From Streptomyces lydicus (GTDB lineage: Bacteria; Actinomycetota; Actinomycetes; Streptomycetales; Streptomycetaceae), in the NCBI RefSeq assembly GCF_001729485.1, contig NZ_CP017157.1:6758001-6822000 (forward strand): a stretch of DNA of 64,000 nucleotides. The letters run 5' to 3'. Of this stretch, positions 61,097-64,000 are shown in pieces (position 1 is the stretch's first letter; every line of letters begins with the position of its first letter). A program made the position numbers and the translations under genes. The notes under the pieces are model-generated. The model ran no database searches, was not told the DNA's origin, and saw only the letters and a program-made list of their open reading frames with translations.

Positions 61097-61762
61097 ATGA
61101 GATCTCCTAAGACGGCGCTGTCGGCGGCGCTCGGTCTGGGCCTTGTCGCCGCGCTCGCAGCCGCGGCCCCGGTTTCGGCAGCTTCCCCCTCCTCCGGCAA
61201 CTCCGCGCACAGCACGCCCGCTTCGATAGCGGCCTACAACGGCTCGGCGGCCGAGAAGGCCGACACCAAGGCGTTCTTCGAGGCCGTGATGAAGTCGGCG
61301 CGGGCCAAGATGAAGGCCGATCCGCACGCCGCCTCGGTCACCATCACCTACGACGCCAGTGCGGCACCGTCGTTCAAGAGCCAGATAGCCGAGAGCACGT
61401 CGATCTGGAACAGCGCCGTGAAGAACGTGCAGCTGAAGGAAGGCAGCGGCGGCGACTTCCAGTACAAGGAGGGCGACGACCCGCGGGGTTCGTACGCCAG
61501 CACCGACGGTCACGGCAAGGGCTTCGTCTTCCTGGACCACAAGCAGAACCAGGAGTACAACTCGACCCGCGTCACCGCGCACGAGACCGGCCACGTGCTG
61601 GGCCTGCCGGACCACTACGAGGGTCCGTGCAGCGAGCTGATGTCCGGCGGCGGCCCCGGCACGTCCTGCCAGAACACCCAGCCGGACGCGAACGAGCGCG
61701 CCAAGGTGGACCAGCTCTGGGCCAACGGCCTGAAGGCCGTCCACTTCGGCAAGGTGGCGTGA
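61097..61762 (+). CDS. snpA: Snapalysin (secreted zinc metalloprotease, M7)
   Basis: A 221-residue secreted protease. The signal peptide (hydrophobic [16 protein letters not shown], cleavage near AASP) is followed by a short propeptide and the catalytic domain. The zinc site is [12 protein letters not shown], the HExxHxxGxxD motif of snapalysins, and two cysteines (CSELM, CQNT) form the likely disulfide. The divergent LysR gene is the probable activator. Confidence 0.94.
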   Translation: MRSPKTALSAALGLGLVAALAAAAPVSAASPSSGNSAHSTPASIAAYNGSAAEKADTKAFFEAVMKSARAKMKADPHAASVTITYDASAAPSFKSQIAESTSIWNSAVKNVQLKEGSGGDFQYKEGDDPRGSYASTDGHGKGFVFLDHKQNQEYNSTRVTAHETGHVLGLPDHYEGPCSELMSGGGPGTSCQNTQPDANERAKVDQLWANGLKAVHFGKVA

Positions 61763-61912
61763 AGCCTGCCGCCTCACGAGTTCGGCGGTGGCCCACGGTC
61801 CGGACCGGCCTGACCCCGGTCCGGACCCGGTGGGCCTGGGGCTGACGAGCACCGGAACCTGGCGGCCGGCCCTCGTATCCCCACCAGCCCTCGCATTCCC
61901 TGCGCCGCCCGT

Positions 61913-61941
61913 GCGGTGGGGTCCTCTCCGGGCCCCACCGC
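61913..61941. terminator. Terminator between snpA and fluC
   Basis: A 12-bp stem (one G-T pair) with loop TCTCC is followed by TTT. It lies between converging stops at 61762 and 61972. Confidence 0.75.
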
Positions 61942-61971
61942 TTTCGTGTGCGCTCCCGCGGCAGCGCCGGC

Positions 61972-62346
61972 TCAGCCCCAGAGCGCCTGGCCGGCGGCGA
62001 CTCCGGCGAACGCGGCCGCGAGCCCGGCCAGCACGCTCCCGGCGACGTTCGCCACCGCGTAGCCCCGGGCGCCGTCCGCCGCCAGCCGGAGCGTCTCGTA
62101 GGAGAAGGTCGAGTACGTCGACAGCGCCCCGCACAGGCCGGTCCCGAGCAGCAGTTGGAGCTGCGAGGACGCGGCCCCGGCGGTCACCGCGCCGGTCAGC
62201 AGGCCGAGGATCAGCGACCCGCCGGCGTTGACCGCGAACGTCCCCCAGGGGAACACGGTGTCGTGCCGGGACTGCACATAGCGGTCGGTGAGGAAGCGCA
62301 GCGGCGCCCCGACCACGGCACCGGCCACCACCAGCAGCCAGTTCAC
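61972..62346 (-). CDS. crcB: Fluoride channel FluC/CrcB subunit
   Basis: A 124-residue four-helix fluoride exporter subunit. It has the family motifs [23 protein letters not shown] and [17 protein letters not shown]. The GTG start overlaps the DUF190 stop by four bases (GTGA). It and the second crcB likely form a heterodimeric dual-topology channel. Confidence 0.93.
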   Translation of the reverse strand: MNWLLVVAGAVVGAPLRFLTDRYVQSRHDTVFPWGTFAVNAGGSLILGLLTGAVTAGAASSQLQLLLGTGLCGALSTYSTFSYETLRLAADGARGYAVANVAGSVLAGLAAAFAGVAAGQALWG

Positions 62347-62750
62347 CCGCGTCCGCCCTCGCCCCCGCCCGGACGGCCGGCGTCCGGGCCGCCGGCGCCC
62401 GGGGCCCGGTGGGCGATCATCTCGCACCGGTCGAGCGTCACCAGGCCGCCGCCCGCGAGGAGTTCGTCGAGCTGCGGCAGGAAGCCCCGGACCCGCTCCT
62501 CGGCGTCGACGACGACGATCGCCACCGGCAGCTCCTCGCTCAGCGACAGCAACCGCTGGGTGTGGACGACCGAGCCGGCGCCGAAGCCCTCGATGCCGCG
62601 GAAGACGCTGGCGCCGGCGAGGCCGGCCGCGCGGGCGCGGTGCACGATCTCGGCGTACAGGGGGCGGTGGTGCCACCCGTCCTGTTCGCCGACCAGGACC
62701 GTGAGCCGCAGCGCGGGGACGCCGCCGGGCGCGGGTACGTCGGATGTCAT
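62343..62750 (-). CDS. DUF190 protein
   Basis: A 135-residue cytosolic protein of the DUF190 family ([37 protein letters not shown]). The family has a PII-like fold and often accompanies FluC genes, so it may bind a small ligand and regulate the channel. It overlaps both flanking crcB genes by four bases. Confidence 0.9.
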   Translation of the reverse strand: MTSDVPAPGGVPALRLTVLVGEQDGWHHRPLYAEIVHRARAAGLAGASVFRGIEGFGAGSVVHTQRLLSLSEELPVAIVVVDAEERVRGFLPQLDELLAGGGLVTLDRCEMIAHRAPGAGGPDAGRPGGGEGGRG

Positions 62751-63184
62751 GCGGTCCGCCGCCTCAGTTCGAGAAGTGCACGGGTCGTGGCCACCGCGCC
62801 CCACACGGCCGCGAGCGCGACCAGCAGGGTGCCCGCGAGGTACGCGACGGCGAGCAGCGGCTGCCGGTGGCCGGCCAGCCGCTGGATGTCGACCGCGTAG
62901 GTGGAGAAGGTGGTGAAGCCGCCGAGGATGCCGGTGCCGAGGAAGGGGCGCAGCAGCCGGTGCGGTGCGCCGGCCTCGGTGATCAGCGCCATCAGGACGC
63001 CCATCAGCGCGCAGCCGACGGCGTTGACGGCCAGGGTCGTCCAGGGGAAGGCGGCGGGGGCCGTCGGCCACAGGAGCGAGGCGCCGTAACGGGCCGTCGC
63101 GCCGATCGCGCCGCCCACGGACACCGCGCCGATCACCGGCCACTGGCCCTGCCAGGGCGCGGGGCGGCGGGCTCGCTGTTCCAT
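62747..63184 (-). CDS. crcB: Fluoride channel FluC/CrcB subunit, first copy
   Basis: A 145-residue FluC/CrcB channel subunit. The family signatures [31 protein letters not shown] and [17 protein letters not shown] are intact. The N-terminus is Arg-rich. It heads the three-gene fluoride operon and is divergent from a GntR gene. No fluoride (crcB) riboswitch was recognised in the 101-bp leader region. Confidence 0.93.
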   Translation of the reverse strand: MEQRARRPAPWQGQWPVIGAVSVGGAIGATARYGASLLWPTAPAAFPWTTLAVNAVGCALMGVLMALITEAGAPHRLLRPFLGTGILGGFTTFSTYAVDIQRLAGHRQPLLAVAYLAGTLLVALAAVWGAVATTRALLELRRRTA

Positions 63185-63221
63185 AGGTCTCCCGAGATCA
63201 TCGGCGCCCTCAGGCTATCCC

Positions 63222-63258
63222 TGGCGGTTTGACACCGCCAAACATGGGATGTTCCCAT
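63222..63258. promoter_or_regulatory. Two adjacent palindromes between crcB and the gntR gene
   Basis: TGGCGGT-N5-ACCGCCA (63222-63240) and ATGGGA-TGT-TCCCAT (63244-63258) are both perfect. The second resembles FadR/GntR-type operators. They lie in a divergent promoter region, and the spacer of the first includes TTGACA, a possible -35. Confidence 0.55.
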
Positions 63259-63285
63259 CACCGGTGGAATCAAGAGGAGGAGACC

Positions 63286-64000
63286 GTGCCGCTGCGCAGC
63301 ACCGCCCGGACCAACCTGGTGGACCTGGTCATCGAGCAGATGGAGAGCCTGATCGCCGACGGCGAGTGGGAGGTGGGGACGAAGATCCCTGCCGAACCGG
63401 TGCTCGTGGAGCGGCTCTCGGTGGGCCGCAACACCGTCCGCGAGGCGGTCCGCGCCCTGGTGCACACCGGGCTGCTGGAGCCGCGCCAGGGCGACGGCAC
63501 CTATGTCCGCGCCCGCAGCGGCTTCGGTGCCGCCGTGCAGCGCAGGCTGCGGCGGGCCGGTGACCTGGAGACGTTCGAGGTACGCGCCTCACTGGAGCGG
63601 GACGCCGCGCGCCATGCCGCGCTGCGCCGCACCGACGAGGACCTCGCCGCGCTGCGCGCCGCGCTGGCCGAGCGCGCCCGCGCCTGGCGGAGCGGCGACC
63701 TGACCGCCTTCGTCGACGCGGACCTGCACTTCCACCGCACCATCGCCGCCGCGGCCCACAACAGCGTGCTCGCCGAGCTGTACGCGCACCTCAGCGACGC
63801 CCTGCGCGCCACGCTCCGGTCCGTCATCGGCGCCCCCGTCCCCGACTCCGTGCGCAACCAGTACGAGGCGCACGAGGCCATCGTCGACGCCATCGAGGCG
63901 CGGGACGCGGACGCCGCCGAGCGGGCGGCGCTGGCGCATCTGGCCGAGGGCATGGCGGCGCTGCGCGCCGGCGCCGAGGACGGCGACGCACCGGACTGCC
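63286..64000 (+). CDS. GntR/FadR-family regulator, cut by window end
   Basis: The GTG at 63286 has AGGAGG upstream. The 238 visible residues give a GntR winged helix (EQMESLIADGEWEVGTKIP, LSVGRNTVREAVRAL) and an FCD effector domain (DADLHFHRTIAAAAHN, NQYEAHEAIVDAIEARD). The 3' end lies outside. Palindromes at 63222-63258 are its likely operator, and it may also affect the divergent fluoride operon. Confidence 0.9.
   Translation, partial: MPLRSTARTNLVDLVIEQMESLIADGEWEVGTKIPAEPVLVERLSVGRNTVREAVRALVHTGLLEPRQGDGTYVRARSGFGAAVQRRLRRAGDLETFEVRASLERDAARHAALRRTDEDLAALRAALAERARAWRSGDLTAFVDADLHFHRTIAAAAHNSVLAELYAHLSDALRATLRSVIGAPVPDSVRNQYEAHEAIVDAIEARDADAAERAALAHLAEGMAALRAGAEDGDAPDC

Noticed and set aside
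63185..63285. Fluoride riboswitch before crcB
   Set aside because: The conserved crcB-motif pairing could not be found by eye; only palindromes were seen.
1..64000. CRISPR arrays, tRNA/rRNA genes, IS elements or attachment sites
   Set aside because: No regularly spaced repeats, cloverleaf or rRNA sequence, transposase motifs or tRNA-adjacent direct repeats were seen on either strand.

Overview
The window is high-GC chromosomal DNA from a Streptomyces-like actinomycete. Supporting features are strong third-position G/C, many GTG starts, GGAGG-type ribosome binding sites, 4-base stop/start overlaps, a Kgd-type fused 2-oxoglutarate enzyme, a conservon (cvnABCD), nickel superoxide dismutase (sodN/sodX), snapalysin, a HAIR-like site before lon and a DUF6104-like gene. 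From memory, lon, the two-component pair, kgd, the malic enzyme, the glutamate-type ABC transporter and sodN lie in the same core arm in S. coelicolor. No IS element, prophage, CRISPR array, tRNA or rRNA was seen. Accessory-looking material is concentrated at 25.7-38.1 kb.

Layout. 0-4.4 kb: alpha/beta hydrolase behind a MarR-type palindrome, then divergent ferritin-like and AurF-like diiron proteins with a TetR regulator. 4.4-10.4 kb (minus): conservon cvnA-B-C-D with a StyA-like flavin monooxygenase downstream. 10.8-21.5 kb: PP2C-like phosphatase, MarR regulator, secreted GH25 lysozyme, Lon protease, pentapeptide-repeat protein, membrane proteins including a rhomboid homologue, a spermidine-synthase-like protein and an OmpR/histidine-kinase pair. 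21.8-25.6 kb: kgd.

25.7-38.1 kb (all minus) is the most interesting part. In transcription order it encodes a Trypco1-type adaptor, a trypsin-VMAP protein, a MoxR AAA+ ATPase and a vWA/SAV_2336-type protein. Then come an FxsA-like precursor peptide, the FxsB radical SAM/SPASM maturase and a TIR/NB-ARC/TPR protein of the FxSxx-COOH system. A ternary vWA-MoxR-VMAP conflict module is thus joined head to tail with a cyclophane RiPP module. The precursor lacks the expected C-terminal FxSxx. The TIR segment is separated from NB-ARC/TPR by a single-base frameshift.

38.2-46.7 kb: DUF6104-like protein, DUF4097 plus PadR, serine hydrolase, an autoregulated-looking HTH/ClpN pair, monooxygenase-fold protein, HutD, quinone oxidoreductase and NAD-malic enzyme. 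47.2-54.5 kb: amino-acid ABC transporter, methyltransferase, CGNR protein, sodX/sodN, SCO5918-like protein and DEAD-box helicase. 54.9-64 kb: cold-shock protein, MerR regulator, cation/proton antiporter, two membrane-associated unknowns, LysR/snapalysin pair, a FluC-DUF190-FluC fluoride cassette and a GntR regulator cut by the window end. Many convergent gene pairs are separated by strong perfect hairpins.
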